Positions 34,646 through 44,274 of a DNA stretch of 64,000 nt are shown piece after piece. The stretch's first letter is position 1. Each line of letters opens with the position of its first letter. This DNA is from Candidatus Nanopelagicales bacterium (GTDB lineage: Bacteria > Actinomycetota > Actinomycetes > S36-B12 > CAIYMF01). A program made the position numbers and the translations under genes. Under the pieces are notes generated by a model. It saw only the letters and a list, made by a program, of their open reading frames with translations. It made no database searches and was not told the DNA's origin. The stretch spans positions 1-64,000 of the forward strand of contig JAFIHG010000042.1 in NCBI GenBank assembly GCA_017848795.1, in the 5' to 3' direction.

Positions 34646-35410
34646 GTGGGGCGGACGCTGGTGTTCTTCCATGCGCACCCGGACGACGAGGCGCTGCTCA
34701 CCGCCGGGACGATGGCGCGCGCCGCCGACGAGGGGCAGCGGGTGGTCCTGGTGGTCGCGACCGACGGCGCCGCGGGACTCGCCGCGTCGTCGTTCCACGA
34801 CCTGGCAGCGACGCGGGAGCGGGAGCTGGCCGCGAGCGCGGCCGCGCTGCGGGTCGCGCGTAGCGTCCGGCTCGGCTACGGCGACTCCGGGCTGCACGGC
34901 GACCGGGTGGGGTCCGCGGGCGCTGCGGCGACCCTGTGCGAGGCACCGGTCGCCGAGCCCGCGGCGCGGCTCGCCGAGGTGCTGCGCGAGGAGCGCGCCG
35001 ACGTGCTCGTCACCTACGACCCCAGCGGCGGGTACGGCCACCCCGACCACGTCCGCAGCCGGGCGGTCGCGCTCGCCGCCGCCCAGGCCGTACCGGTACC
35101 AACAGTGTTCGAGGCCACCGTGCCCCGCGACCTGCTGCTGCGCGGGATCCGCTTGGCGTCGCTCGTGTATCGGTTCCCGCCCGAGTTCGACCCGACGAGC
35201 TTCGAGCGGGCCTTCACGGCGGCGGCCGACATCACCCACCGCGTCGACGTGCGCGCATACCTCGCGCAGAAGCGCGCCGCGATGGACGCGCACGCCTCGC
35301 AAGCCACCGCGGACGGCGGGGACCGCACTCTCGCCGCCTTCCTGCGGTTGCCGAAACCGTTGTACCGCTTGGTGTTCGGCACCGAGTGGTACCGCCGGAT
35401 CACTCCCTGA
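34646..35410 (+). CDS. PIG-L family zinc deacetylase (second copy)
   Basis: This 254-residue LmbE/PIG-L protein has the zinc motif FFHAHPDDEALLTAGTMARAA near the start, LVVATDGAAG and the second metal histidine in GGYGHPDHVRSRAVALAAA. It more closely resembles MshB/Mca-type deacetylases than the copy at 18378-19118, but the substrate is not shown by sequence. GTG 34646 is preferred because GGGAGG lies four bases upstream. ATG 34607 is an alternative that adds 13 residues. It is divergent from the glycosyltransferase gene, with about 110 bases between. Confidence 0.87.
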   Translation: MGRTLVFFHAHPDDEALLTAGTMARAADEGQRVVLVVATDGAAGLAASSFHDLAATRERELAASAAALRVARSVRLGYGDSGLHGDRVGSAGAAATLCEAPVAEPAARLAEVLREERADVLVTYDPSGGYGHPDHVRSRAVALAAAQAVPVPTVFEATVPRDLLLRGIRLASLVYRFPPEFDPTSFERAFTAAADITHRVDVRAYLAQKRAAMDAHASQATADGGDRTLAAFLRLPKPLYRLVFGTEWYRRITP

Positions 35411-35448
35411 CGGCCTCGTCCGCAAGCCGGCCACCAACGGCGTGGGCG

Positions 35449-35454
35449 TACGGT
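35449..35454 (+). promoter_or_regulatory. -10 element of leaderless Rossmann-protein mRNA
   Basis: TACGGT lies six bases before GTG 35461 and no ribosome site is present, pointing to a leaderless transcript. Confidence 0.45.
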
Positions 35455-35460
35455 GGTCAG

Positions 35461-36024
35461 GTGCGGATCGTCGTGGCAGGTGCCAGCGGGGTGATCGGGC
35501 GTGCACTGCTGCCGCTGCTGCTTGCCGAGGGCCACCAGGTGCTGGGGCTGACCCGTTCGCCGGACAAGGTGCAGGCGCTGCAGGCACTCGGGGCGGACGC
35601 TGCCGTCTGTGACGTCTACGACGCCGCGCGGCTGACCGCGGTGGTACGCGCCTACCAGCCGGACGTGATCGTGGACCAGCTGACCGACCTGGCCGACGAC
35701 CCGGCGCACATCGACGCGGCGGCCAACGCCCGGATCCGCACGGAGGGCACCGCGAACCTGCTCGCCGCCGCGGACGACGTACGCGTCGTGGCGCAGAGCG
35801 TCGCGTGGCCGCTGGACGGCGCGGGCGGCGAGGCGGTCGCCTGGCACGAGAGCGCCGTGGTGGCGGCGGGCGGCACGGTCGTGCGCTACGGCCAGTTGTA
35901 CGGCCCCGGGACCTACTACCCGGAGGAGCTGCCAGAACCGCCGCGGATCTCGGTGGCGGACGCGGCGCGGCGCACGGTGCCGTTGCTCGATGCGCCGAGC
36001 GGCATCGTCGAGCTGGCCGACTGA
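35461..36024 (+). CDS. NAD(P)-binding epimerase/dehydratase-like protein, short
   Basis: This 187-residue atypical short-chain dehydrogenase has the dinucleotide loop VVAGASGVIGRALLPLLLAEGHQVLGLTRSPDK and the conserved middle ARIRTEGTANLLAAADD and VRYGQLYGPGTYY. Relatives run to 230-300 residues, so the substrate-binding part seems reduced. A classical YxxxK catalytic pair is not evident, so it may bind the cofactor without catalysis. The GTG start follows a leaderless -10 box. It is convergent with miaA across a strong double hairpin. Confidence 0.83.
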   Translation: MRIVVAGASGVIGRALLPLLLAEGHQVLGLTRSPDKVQALQALGADAAVCDVYDAARLTAVVRAYQPDVIVDQLTDLADDPAHIDAAANARIRTEGTANLLAAADDVRVVAQSVAWPLDGAGGEAVAWHESAVVAAGGTVVRYGQLYGPGTYYPEELPEPPRISVADAARRTVPLLDAPSGIVELAD

Positions 36025-36062
36025 CGTCGGGCCGTACCCGACGTCATCTCCTGGGTACGGCC
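36023..36062. terminator. Two competing hairpins at a convergent gene junction
   Basis: Hairpin 1: GACGTCGGG (36023-36031) pairs perfectly with CCCGACGTC (36037-36045) around a 5-base loop and includes the upstream stop codon. Hairpin 2: GGCCGTACCC (36030-36039) pairs perfectly with GGGTACGGCC (36053-36062). They share 36030-36039, so only one can form at a time. They probably form a bidirectional terminator for the Rossmann-protein gene and miaA. Confidence 0.6.
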
Positions 36063-36078
36063 ACGCAGTGCAGACCGG

Positions 36079-37008
36079 TCACGGGATGGACGCCGAGCGG
36101 ATCGTGTCGAGCGTGCGCGCGAGCAGGTCGGGCGCGTCGTACGCCAGCCAGGTCACCGGCTCGCGACCGAACCATGCGTCCTGCCGGCGTGCGAACCGCT
36201 TGGTGAGCCGGACCGTCTCGGCGCGGGCGTGCTCCTCGCTGCACCGGCCGTCGAGGAACCGCAGCACCTGCGCATACCCCAGGGCACGCGATGCGGTGGG
36301 CCCCTCGCGCAGCCCTTGCTCGGCAAGGGCGCGCACCTCGGCCACGAGACCGGCGCGCCACATCGCATCGACGCGGGCGGCGATGCGTGCATCGAGTTCC
36401 GGGCGCGGTGCCTGCAGCCCGATGCGGACCGTGGGGTACACCGGGTCGAGCGCGGGCAGGGTGGCGGTGAACCCGCCGGTGAGCTCCACCACCTCGAGCG
36501 CCCGTACGATCCGGCGGCCGTTGGTCGGCAGGATCGCGACCGCCGCGGCCGGCGCGAGCGCCGCCAGCCGGGCGTGCATCACCTCGGGGCCCGCCTGCGC
36601 GAGCTCGGCCTCCAGCCGGGCGCGTACTACGGGGTCGGTGCCCGGGAAGCGCAGGTCGTCGAGGACGGCGCGGACGTACAGGCCCGACCCGCCCACGAGC
36701 ACGGGGATCACGTCGGCCGCGCGCAGCCGGTCGACGACCTGGCGGGCGAGGCGCTGGTACTCGGCGACGTTCGCGGCCTGCCGCACGTCCCAGAGGTCGA
36801 GCAGGTGGTGCGGCACGCCGCGCCACTGCGCCTCGGTGAGCTTCGCGGTGCCGATGTCCATGCCGCGGTAGAGCTGCATCGAGTCCGCGTTCACGACCTG
36901 CGCGCCGAGCCGTTCGGCGAGGGCGACCGCGAGGTCGGACTTGCCGGTGGCCGTGGCGCCGACGACCGCCACAACCGGCGGGCCGTTGCCCGTGCCGACG
37001 GACGTCAC
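36079..37008 (-). CDS. miaA: tRNA dimethylallyltransferase
   Basis: MiaA adds a dimethylallyl group to A37 of tRNAs that read U-starting codons. MiaB then methylthiolates that base. The 309-residue protein has the P-loop VVGATATGKSDLAVALAERL, the substrate loop NADSMQLYRGMDIGTAK and the catalytic region VLVGGSGLYVRAVLDDL, then RRIVRALEVVELTGG. The C-terminal tRNA-binding part includes SRALGYAQVLRFLDG and TKRFARRQDAWF. GTG 37008 was chosen because a leaderless -10 box TAGGAT lies seven bases upstream. A TTG at 37026 would add six residues. miaB is nearby at 38203-39654. Confidence 0.96.
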   Translation of the reverse strand: MTSVGTGNGPPVVAVVGATATGKSDLAVALAERLGAQVVNADSMQLYRGMDIGTAKLTEAQWRGVPHHLLDLWDVRQAANVAEYQRLARQVVDRLRAADVIPVLVGGSGLYVRAVLDDLRFPGTDPVVRARLEAELAQAGPEVMHARLAALAPAAAVAILPTNGRRIVRALEVVELTGGFTATLPALDPVYPTVRIGLQAPRPELDARIAARVDAMWRAGLVAEVRALAEQGLREGPTASRALGYAQVLRFLDGRCSEEHARAETVRLTKRFARRQDAWFGREPVTWLAYDAPDLLARTLDTIRSASIP

Positions 37009-37015
37009 GGCGAAG

Positions 37016-37021
37016 ATCCTA
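37016..37021 (-). promoter_or_regulatory. -10 element of leaderless miaA mRNA
   Basis: TAGGAT on the minus strand ends seven bases before GTG 37008 and decides that start. Confidence 0.45.
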
Positions 37022-37109
37022 GGCAAGTCAACCGCAGATCACTGCTCCGGCCGCGCGGGGGTGGCCTAGCGTGGGACCCATCGGTGCAGGCGCGGCGAAG
37101 GAGCGGACG

Positions 37110-37406
37110 ATGGGCATCTTCGACAAGGCGAAGGACGTCGCCGAGGACGCTGGCGACAGGGCCAAGGACGTCGGCGAGAAGGCCGGCGAGCTCGCGGGCA
37201 AGGCGAAGGAGGCGATCAGCGCCCTCGCGGACGAGCACGGTGACAAGGTGACCGGGGCCGTGAACAAGGGCACTGACTACGTCGATGCAAAGACCGGCGG
37301 GCGGATCGTGAACGTCACGGACAAGGTCGACGACCTGACCGAGAAGGCGGTCGGCGCGCTCAAGTCCGGCAAGGGCGGCGGTACGGCTCCGCCGGCCGCC
37401 ACCTGA
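37110..37406 (+). CDS. Rv0909-like (MT0933) antitoxin-family small protein
   Basis: This 98-residue helical protein consists of repeated amphipathic segments: GIFDKAKDVAEDAGDRAKDV, GEKAGELAGKAKEA, then DKVTGAVNKGTDYVDAKTGG, the latter matching the MT0933/Rv0909 antitoxin family. In Mycobacterium the family partners a START-like toxin (Rv0910). No such toxin gene is adjacent here, so the function may differ. Its repeated KAKD segments also resemble LEA/CsbD-like stress proteins. AAGGAG six bases upstream of ATG 37110 sets the start. A TAGCGT promoter element lies near 37068. Confidence 0.75.
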   Translation: MGIFDKAKDVAEDAGDRAKDVGEKAGELAGKAKEAISALADEHGDKVTGAVNKGTDYVDAKTGGRIVNVTDKVDDLTEKAVGALKSGKGGGTAPPAAT

Positions 37407-37413
37407 GGAACGG

Positions 37414-38118
37414 TCAGGTCCAGGACGCGACGAGGTAGCCGACCCCGTACGGCGCGTCGTCGTAGTGCAGCCGCGCGCGCCACGGTCCGGGCCGGGCGGC
37501 GTGGAAGGCGGTACGCCACGCCGACCAGCCTTGGGCGCCGACCCGCTCCGCGTCGTGGTACGCGATCTTCAGCCCCGGTCCGGGGTCACCGCCGGCGAGC
37601 ACCGCGGCGATGCGCGCGTCGAAGTCCGCTGCCTGCGGGTGGTACGACCCCGGGGCCTTCTCGGTGCGGGCCGCTGACCCGTCGCCCATCACCAGCAGGG
37701 CGATGCGCTCGGCGCGCTCGACGAGGGCCTGGGCCGCGGCCCGACGGTCGCCGGCCCCCTGCATCGGATCGAACCTGACATGCACCGCCTCACGCGGTCC
37801 GTCCCAGCCGCTGCGGGCCACCAGCCATGCCCCGATCGTCAACGACAGCGGTAGCACCGCCGTACCGTGCAGTCCGGGGCTCAACGGCACGTCGAGGTCG
37901 AGACCGTAGGGGTGCAGCCGGCCGACCGCATCGCCGGGCGGTGCGCCTTCCGCGCTCGCGCCCCCGAGGACGACGAGCAGCTCGGGGTCGCTCGCGAGCG
38001 CCGCGGCGAGCGCGGCATCGCACGCGGCACGCAAGCCGTCGAGCTCGGCTGCCGCGCCAGCGGCGACCTCGGGCACCAGCAGCGGTGGGTGCGGGCAGAA
38101 GGCGAGCGCGCTGATCAC
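37414..38118 (-). CDS. LigB-like class III extradiol dioxygenase-fold protein
   Basis: This 234-residue protein belongs to an actinobacterial group found near miaA, miaB and dapF. ISALAFCPHPPLLVPEVAAG has the metal-ligand-like histidine and LVVLGGAS the first core strand. LLVMGDGSAARTEKAPGSYHPQAADFDARI holds a second conserved histidine. The fold is that of LigB dioxygenases, but no substrate is known and it may not cleave aromatic rings. The GTG start follows a leaderless -10 box (TAGGGT). Its 3' end faces the antitoxin-like gene, seven bases away. Confidence 0.82.
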   Translation of the reverse strand: MISALAFCPHPPLLVPEVAAGAAAELDGLRAACDAALAAALASDPELLVVLGGASAEGAPPGDAVGRLHPYGLDLDVPLSPGLHGTAVLPLSLTIGAWLVARSGWDGPREAVHVRFDPMQGAGDRRAAAQALVERAERIALLVMGDGSAARTEKAPGSYHPQAADFDARIAAVLAGGDPGPGLKIAYHDAERVGAQGWSAWRTAFHAARPGPWRARLHYDDAPYGVGYLVASWT

Positions 38119-38124
38119 CTCGCC

Positions 38125-38130
38125 ACCCTA
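38125..38130 (-). promoter_or_regulatory. -10 element of leaderless LigB-like mRNA
   Basis: TAGGGT on the minus strand lies six bases before GTG 38118. Confidence 0.45.
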
Positions 38131-38202
38131 GACAGCGCGCCGGCGGCCGCAGTCGTGCGTCCGGGGCCGCCGGGCCGCGACGGGAACCGCCGGGCGTCGG
38201 CT

Positions 38203-39654
38203 TCAGGAGGTCGGCAGCGACGGCATGCCGAGGCTGACGGGGGCCGGGCGCGCGGCATCCGCGGGACGCTCCTGTGCCGCCTGCCACGCGTCGCCGGCGC
38301 GGGTGCGGCGCACCGCGCGCACCGGGGCGTCCGAGACCAGGTGGTGGGGCGCCGCGTAGGTCACCTCGACCGTCACCAGGTCGCCGGGCCGCGGCGCGGT
38401 GCCGCCAGGAGTGAAGTGCACCAGCCGGTTGTCCGGGGCGCGGCCCGAGAGCCGCTGGGTCTCCCCGTCCTTGCGGCCCTCCCCCTCGGCGACGAGCAGC
38501 TCGAGCACCCGACCGACCTGACGCCGGTTCTCCGCCCACGCCACCTCGTCGACCAGGGCGGCGAGCCGCTGGTAGCGCTCCCCCACCACCTGTGCCGGCA
38601 CCTGGTCCGGCATGGTCGCGGCAGGGGTGCCCGGGCGCGGCGAGTACTGGAAGGTGAACGCCGAGGCGAAGCGCGCCGCCCGTACGACCTCCAGGGTGGC
38701 CTCGAAGTCGGCGTCGCTCTCCCCCGGGAAGCCGACGATGATGTCGGTGGTGATCGCCGCGTCCGGCATGGCTGCGCGCACCCGGTCGATGATCCCGAGG
38801 TAGCGCTCGGACCGGTAGGAGCGGCGCATCGCGGCGAGCACCCGGTCCGACCCGGACTGCAGCGGCATGTGCAGCGAGGGCATCACGTTCGGGGTCTGCG
38901 CCATCGCCTCGATGACGTCGTCGGTGAAGTCCCGCGGGTGCGGTGAGGTGAACCGCACCCGTTCCAGCCCGTCGACCCCGCCGCACGCGCGTAGCAGCTT
39001 GGCGAAGGCGGACCGGTCGCCGAACTCGACCCCGTAGGCATTGACGTTCTGCCCGAGCAGGGTGACCTCGAGAACGCCCTCGGCCACGAGCGCCTGCACC
39101 TCCGCGAGGATGTCACCGGGGCGGCGGTCCTTCTCCCGGCCGCGCAGCGCAGGGACGATGCAGAACGTGCAGGTGTTGTTGCACCCGACGCTGATGGCGA
39201 CCCAGGCGGCGTACGGCGATTCGCGGCGGGTGGGCAGTGTCGAGGGGAACGTCTCGAGCGACTCCAGGATCTCGACCTGCGCCTCGGCCGCGACGCGCGC
39301 ACGCTCGAGCAGCACCGGCAGCGAGCCGATGTTGTGCGTGCCGAACACCACATCGACCCATGGCGCCCGGCGGGTGATCTCGCCGCGGTCCTTCTGCGCC
39401 AGGCACCCACCGACCGCGATCTGCATGCCGGGGTTGCGGTCCTTGACCGGCTTGAGCTGGCCGAGGTTGCCGTACAACCGGTTGTCGGCGTTCTCCCGTA
39501 CCGCGCAGGTGTTGAACACCACGACGTCCGCCGGTGCGTCGTCCGCGGCACGGGCGTAACCGGCCTGTTCGAGCAGCCCGGCGAGCCGTTCGGAGTCGTG
39601 GACGTTCATCTGGCACCCGAAAGTGCGGACCTGGTACGTGCGTGCGCTGCTCAT
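38203..39654 (-). CDS. miaB: tRNA methylthiotransferase MiaB
   Basis: MiaB is a radical-SAM enzyme that adds a methylthio group to N6-isopentenyladenosine 37 of tRNA, the step after MiaA. The 483-residue protein has the auxiliary-cluster cysteines Cys14 (FGCQMN), Cys50 (NTCAVREN) and Cys84 (GGCLAQ), the radical-SAM motif CNNTCTFC (Cys158, 162, 165) and a C-terminal TRAM domain ([21 protein letters not shown]). The last 35 residues, rich in Ala and Pro, extend past TRAM. It is 84 bases downstream-adjacent to the LigB-like gene, in a conserved neighbourhood. Confidence 0.97.
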   Translation of the reverse strand: MSSARTYQVRTFGCQMNVHDSERLAGLLEQAGYARAADDAPADVVVFNTCAVRENADNRLYGNLGQLKPVKDRNPGMQIAVGGCLAQKDRGEITRRAPWVDVVFGTHNIGSLPVLLERARVAAEAQVEILESLETFPSTLPTRRESPYAAWVAISVGCNNTCTFCIVPALRGREKDRRPGDILAEVQALVAEGVLEVTLLGQNVNAYGVEFGDRSAFAKLLRACGGVDGLERVRFTSPHPRDFTDDVIEAMAQTPNVMPSLHMPLQSGSDRVLAAMRRSYRSERYLGIIDRVRAAMPDAAITTDIIVGFPGESDADFEATLEVVRAARFASAFTFQYSPRPGTPAATMPDQVPAQVVGERYQRLAALVDEVAWAENRRQVGRVLELLVAEGEGRKDGETQRLSGRAPDNRLVHFTPGGTAPRPGDLVTVEVTYAAPHHLVSDAPVRAVRRTRAGDAWQAAQERPADAARPAPVSLGMPSLPTS

Positions 39655-39692
39655 GACGCACCCAGGGTACGAGGTGGGTGCCCGGGCCCCGC

Positions 39693-40739
39693 TCAGACGC
39701 TGACGAGCACCTTCATGCCGAGCCCCTGGCGCAGCCGGCCGAAGGCATCGACGACCTGGTCGACGTCGATCTCCTCGACCCAGCCCTCGGTCGCGTACTC
39801 GCCCTGCGCCATCGCGGCGATCACCTCGTCGAAGTCCTGCGGCAGGTACGCGAGCGCGCCGACCACCTCGGTCTCGCCCATCACCAGCGCGGTCGGGTTG
39901 AACTCGAAGCCGCGCTCGTGGATCGCGACGATCACCAGGCGGCCGCCCGGCGTGAGTGCCGTGAGTGCGCTCGAGACGGCGGGCCCCACACCGGCCGCAT
40001 CGAAGGCCACGTCGACACCGTCGCCGTCGGTGAAGTCGGCGACCGCGGCGCCGAGCCCGCCCGCGCCCGGGTCCGCCACGTCGGCGCCGAGGCGTGCGAG
40101 CACGTCCCGGCGTTCGGCGCTCGGCTCGGACACCAGCACGCGATCGACTCCGCGCGCGCGCAGCGCGAACCAGGTCCCGATGCCGATCGGGCCGGCCCCG
40201 GCGACCAGCGCTGATTGTCCGGGCTCGACCTTGCTCTGGCTGACGGCGTGCCAGGCGACCGCCATCGGCTCGACGAGCGCCCCCATCCGCAGGTCGACGT
40301 TCTCCGGCAGCGGGTGCAGTTTGTCCGCGGCGACCGTCGTGAACTCCGCCATCCCGCCGCCGTGACTGGAGATGCCGTGGAACCCGATGTGGCGACAGGC
40401 GTTGAACCGGCCGCGCCGGCATGCCGCGCACTGGCCGCAGTAGTACACCGGCCACACCGCGACGCGGTCGCCGACCGCGACGTTGCTCACCCCCTCGCCG
40501 AGCTCGACCACGGTGCCGGAGAACTCGTGGCCCAGCACCTGCGGCGGCAGCGAGCCGGTGACCGGATGGGGCTCGGTGAAGTCGATCCCCGCCGCCTCGG
40601 GGCTGTAGTAGATGTGCAGGTCCGACCCGCAGATGCCCGAGTGGCTGTTGCGCAGCTTCACCTGACCCCGCCCCGGCGCGGGCTCGTCGACCTGCTCGAC
40701 CCGGACGTCCTCCTTGCCGTGGAACACCGCTGCTCGCAT
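39693..40739 (-). CDS. Zinc-dependent alcohol dehydrogenase, butanediol-dehydrogenase type
   Basis: This 348-residue MDR-family dehydrogenase has a catalytic zinc site formed by [10 protein letters not shown] (Cys) and [13 protein letters not shown] (His, Glu). The structural zinc cysteines are in [17 protein letters not shown]. The NAD-binding loop is [58 protein letters not shown] resembles 2,3-butanediol dehydrogenases. The true alcohol is unproven. Next to the acetate-forming xfp-ackA genes, it may act in redox balancing of overflow products. Confidence 0.9.
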   Translation of the reverse strand: MRAAVFHGKEDVRVEQVDEPAPGRGQVKLRNSHSGICGSDLHIYYSPEAAGIDFTEPHPVTGSLPPQVLGHEFSGTVVELGEGVSNVAVGDRVAVWPVYYCGQCAACRRGRFNACRHIGFHGISSHGGGMAEFTTVAADKLHPLPENVDLRMGALVEPMAVAWHAVSQSKVEPGQSALVAGAGPIGIGTWFALRARGVDRVLVSEPSAERRDVLARLGADVADPGAGGLGAAVADFTDGDGVDVAFDAAGVGPAVSSALTALTPGGRLVIVAIHERGFEFNPTALVMGETEVVGALAYLPQDFDEVIAAMAQGEYATEGWVEEIDVDQVVDAFGRLRQGLGMKVLVSV

Positions 40740-40787
40740 GCCGTCTCTCCCGTCGCTGCGAAAGCCCCTACGGACCTGTCCACCATC

Positions 40788-41834
40788 TCACCTGCGGACC
40801 GCACGTGCTCCTCGGCGAAGGACGCCGCTCGCCGCCACCTCGCGGGCCATCTCGAGCTCCTCGCGGGCGCTGACGACGAAGCTGCGCACGCCTGCGCCGG
40901 CGGCGCTGATCTCGGCGTCGTCGTGCGCGGCGGCGTTGCGCTCCCCATCGAGCTGCACGCCGAGGAACCGCAGCGCTGCCCCGGTGTCCGCCCGTACCGG
41001 TGCCGCGTGCTCGCCGACGCCGCCCGAGAACGCGAGTGCGTCGATACCGCCGAGCGCGCCGGCCATCGCCGCGATCGAGGTGACGAGGCGGTGCTCGTAC
41101 ACCGCGAGCGCGAGCCGCGCCGGCGGATCGGTGCGCTCGAGCAGTGCCCGCATGTCGCCCGTCCCTGCCAGCCCGCGCAGTCCGGAGCCGTGCTCGAGCT
41201 GCTCACCCAGGTCGGGCACGCGTTCGGCGAGCCAGAGCACCAGACCGGGGTCGAGGGAGCCGGAGCGGGTCGCCATCACCAGGCCCTCGAGCGGGGTGAA
41301 ACCCATCGTGGTGTCGACCGAGCGGCCGTCGAGCACGGCGCAGAGCGAGGCACCGGCCCCGAGGTGACAGGTGACGATGCGGCGGGCGGCCGGCGCAAGC
41401 TCGCGTACCCGGCTCGCGACCCAAGCGTGCGCGAGTCCGTGGAACCCATAGCGGCGCAACGCATATCGCTCGGTCAGCTCGGCGGGAACGGCGTACGTCG
41501 CCGCGGCCGGCGGGATCGTCGCGTGGAACGCGGTGTCGAAGCACGCGACGTGGGGGACGTCGGGCACCTGTGTGCGCACGATGTCGAGCGCGCGCAGCGA
41601 CTTCGGCTGGTGCAGCGGGGCGAGCCCGGTGAGCTCGCGCAGGTCCTGCTCGACGTGGTCGTCGATCAGCGTCGGCCGCACGTACCGGGTGCCGCCGTGC
41701 ACGATCCGGTGCGCGACGGCGTCCAGGGGCGGCAATCGCTCGGGGAGCTCGTCCCAGCGGGCGACGACCTGCTCGCCGTCGAGCAGCACCAGCTTCAGGC
41801 TGGACGAGCCGGCGTTGACCGTCAGCAGCCGCAT
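40788..41834 (-). CDS. ackA: Acetate kinase, short form
   Basis: AckA makes ATP and acetate from acetyl phosphate, the product of Xfp. At 348 residues it is about 50 shorter than the E. coli enzyme, yet motifs are complete: LLTVNAGSSSLKLVLLD (phosphate loop), AHRIVHGG, LHQPKSLRAL, FDTAFHATIP, RYGFHGLAHAW, VTCHLGAGASLCAV, DTTMGFTPLEGLVMATRSG and FSGGVGEHA. The lost residues are in surface loops. The start overlaps the xfp stop by one base (TGATG), so the two genes form one pathway unit. Confidence 0.95.
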   Translation of the reverse strand: MRLLTVNAGSSSLKLVLLDGEQVVARWDELPERLPPLDAVAHRIVHGGTRYVRPTLIDDHVEQDLRELTGLAPLHQPKSLRALDIVRTQVPDVPHVACFDTAFHATIPPAAATYAVPAELTERYALRRYGFHGLAHAWVASRVRELAPAARRIVTCHLGAGASLCAVLDGRSVDTTMGFTPLEGLVMATRSGSLDPGLVLWLAERVPDLGEQLEHGSGLRGLAGTGDMRALLERTDPPARLALAVYEHRLVTSIAAMAGALGGIDALAFSGGVGEHAAPVRADTGAALRFLGVQLDGERNAAAHDDAEISAAGAGVRSFVVSAREELEMAREVAASGVLRRGARAVRR

Positions 41835-44224
41835 CAGCCCGGCCAGCTCCAGTCCGCGACCTCGGGCAGGTCCTCCCCGTGGTCACGCGTCCACTGCCGG
41901 GCGCGCAACCGGGTGTCGGCCATGCGCTGGCGCAGATGACCGGCTGCCGAGGCGAGGCCCGGCACCCGGTCGATGACGTCCATGACCAGGTGGTAGCGGT
42001 CGAGGTCGTTGAGCATCACCATGTCGAAGGGGGTCGTGGTGGTGCCCTCCTCCTTGTAGCCGCGCACGTGCAGGTGGTCGTGCCCGGTGCGGCGGTAGGT
42101 GAGGCGGTGGATCAGCCACGGATAACCGTGGAACGCGAACACCACCGGCCGGTCGGGTGTGAACACCGCGTCGTACTCGGCATCGCTCATCCCGTGCGGG
42201 TGCTCGCTGGGCGGCTGCAGCCGCATCAGGTCGACGACGTTCACGACGCGCACCCGCAGGTCGGGCAGGTGCTCGCGCAGCAGCGCCGCCGCCGCCAACG
42301 TCTCGAGCGTCGGTACGTCGCCGGCGCAGGCGAGCACCACGTCCGGGTCGCCGCCGTCGCGGTCGGTGCTCGCGAACTCCCAGATGCCCACGCCGCGCAC
42401 GCAGTGACGGATCGCCTCGTCCATCGCGAGCCATTGCGGCGCCGGCTGTTTCCCGGCGACCACCACATTGATGTAGTCCTTGGTGCGCAGGCAGTGATCG
42501 GCGACCGACAGCAGCGTGTTGGCGTCCGGCGGCAGGTAGACGCGGATGACCTCGGGCTTCTTGTTCAGCACCACGTCGAGGAAACCCGGGTCCTGGTGGG
42601 TGAAACCGTTGTGGTCCTGGCGCCACACGTGACTGGACAGCAGGTAGTTGAGCGACGCGATCGGTGCGCGCCACGGCAGCCGGCGACTCACGTACAACCA
42701 TTTCGCGTGTTGGTTGAACATCGAGTCGACGATGTGGGTGAACGCCTCGTAGCAGTTGAACAGCCCGTGCCTGCCGGTCAGCAGGTAGCCCTCGAGCCAG
42801 CCCTGGCACTGGTGCTCGCTGAGCACCTCCATCACCCGGCCGTCCGGGGCGAGGTGCTCGTCGGTCTCCAGGCGCTGCGCGAGCCAGGTGCGGTCCGTGG
42901 CGTCGAAGACGTCCTGCAACCGGTTCGACGCCGTCTCGTCGGGGCCCATCAGCCGGAAGTTGAGCGGGTTGTCGCGGATCACGTCACGCAGGTAGCCGCC
43001 CAGCCGATGGGTCGCGGAGGCGGACGTGGCACCGGGGGTATCGACCGGTACGGCGTAGTCGGTGAAGTCGGGAAGCACCAGGTCGCGCAGCAACTTTCCG
43101 CCGTTGGAATGCGGATTGGCGCTCATCCGCCGCTCACCCGCGGGGTTCAGGTCGCGCACGGCGGCGACCGGCGTTCCCTCGGCGTCGAAGAGCTCCTCCG
43201 GCCGGTACGAGCGCAGCCACCGTTCGAGCTGTGCCAGGTGCTCGGGGTTCTCCCGTACGCCGGGCAGCGGGACCTGGTGCGCGCGCCAGGTCCCTTCGAC
43301 CGGCTCGCCGTCCACCTCGCGCGGCCCGGTCCAGCCTTTGGGCGTCCGCAGCACGATCATCGGCCAGCGCGGCGGGGTGTCGAGGCGCCCGCCGCTGCGC
43401 GCCTGCCGCTGGATCGCGGCGATGCCGTCCATGCACCGGTCGAGGGCGGCGGCCATCGCCGGGTGCACCTGTGCCGGGTTCGAGCCGGACACCACCACCG
43501 GGTCGTACCCGAAGCCGCGCAGCATCCCGAGCAGGTCCGCCTCGGGGACCCGCGCGAGCACCGTCGCGCTGGCGATCTTGTAACCGTTCAGGTGCAGGAT
43601 CGGCAGCACCGCGCCGTCCCGTACCGGGTCGAGGAACTTGTTCGAGTGCCACGCGGTCGCGAGCGGCCCGGTCTCCGCCTCGCCGTCACCGACGATGCAC
43701 GCCACGACCAGGTCCGGGTTGTCGAACGCGGCGCCGTACGCGTGCGCGAGCGAGTAGCCGAGTTCGCCGCCCTCGTTGATCGAGCCCGGGGTCTCCGGGG
43801 CGGCGTGGCTCGGGATGCCGCCGGGGAAGGAGAACTGCCGGAACAGCCGGCGCATGCCCGTCGCGTCCTGCGAGACGTGCGGGTAGATCTCGCTGTACGT
43901 CCCCTCGAGCCAGGCGGCCGCCACGACGGCGGGGCCTCCGTGGCCGGGACCGACGACGTACATCAGGTCCAGGTCACGTGCGCGGATCGCGCGGGACAGG
44001 TGCGCGTAGCAGAACGTGAGGCCGGGCGTGGTGCCCCAGTGGCCGAGCAGGCGCGGTTTGATGTCGGCCGGGCGCAGCGGATCGCGCAGCAGCGGGTTGT
44101 CCAGCAGGTAGATCTGCCCGACCGACAGGTAGTTCGCGGCGCGCCACCAGGCATCGACGCTGGCGAGTGACGGGACGGAGCGGTCGGGGTGCGCGGCCGG
44201 TGCCGCGGCGGTCGTCGTGCTCAC
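41834..44224 (-). CDS. xfp: Xylulose-5-phosphate/fructose-6-phosphate phosphoketolase
   Basis: Xfp uses thiamine diphosphate to split xylulose 5-phosphate or fructose 6-phosphate with phosphate, giving acetyl phosphate. The 796-residue protein matches the usual length. Motifs are [18 protein letters not shown], the diphosphate site [29 protein letters not shown] and [22 protein letters not shown], and [19 protein letters not shown]. The C-terminal domain has [21 protein letters not shown] 44224 is the only sensible start, since upstream codons run into the divergent regulator's promoter. With ackA it forms the phosphoketolase bypass from sugars to acetate and ATP. Confidence 0.96.
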   Translation of the reverse strand: MSTTTAAAPAAHPDRSVPSLASVDAWWRAANYLSVGQIYLLDNPLLRDPLRPADIKPRLLGHWGTTPGLTFCYAHLSRAIRARDLDLMYVVGPGHGGPAVVAAAWLEGTYSEIYPHVSQDATGMRRLFRQFSFPGGIPSHAAPETPGSINEGGELGYSLAHAYGAAFDNPDLVVACIVGDGEAETGPLATAWHSNKFLDPVRDGAVLPILHLNGYKIASATVLARVPEADLLGMLRGFGYDPVVVSGSNPAQVHPAMAAALDRCMDGIAAIQRQARSGGRLDTPPRWPMIVLRTPKGWTGPREVDGEPVEGTWRAHQVPLPGVRENPEHLAQLERWLRSYRPEELFDAEGTPVAAVRDLNPAGERRMSANPHSNGGKLLRDLVLPDFTDYAVPVDTPGATSASATHRLGGYLRDVIRDNPLNFRLMGPDETASNRLQDVFDATDRTWLAQRLETDEHLAPDGRVMEVLSEHQCQGWLEGYLLTGRHGLFNCYEAFTHIVDSMFNQHAKWLYVSRRLPWRAPIASLNYLLSSHVWRQDHNGFTHQDPGFLDVVLNKKPEVIRVYLPPDANTLLSVADHCLRTKDYINVVVAGKQPAPQWLAMDEAIRHCVRGVGIWEFASTDRDGGDPDVVLACAGDVPTLETLAAAALLREHLPDLRVRVVNVVDLMRLQPPSEHPHGMSDAEYDAVFTPDRPVVFAFHGYPWLIHRLTYRRTGHDHLHVRGYKEEGTTTTPFDMVMLNDLDRYHLVMDVIDRVPGLASAAGHLRQRMADTRLRARQWTRDHGEDLPEVADWSWPG

Positions 44225-44274
44225 CTCATCGACAGTAGGCGCGGGGCGGCGTTGCCGCTTCCGGGGATCTCGTC

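Noticed and set aside
37110-37406. Active toxin-antitoxin pair at the Rv0909-like gene
   Set aside because: No toxin candidate adjoins it; both neighbours are conserved genes of other families.
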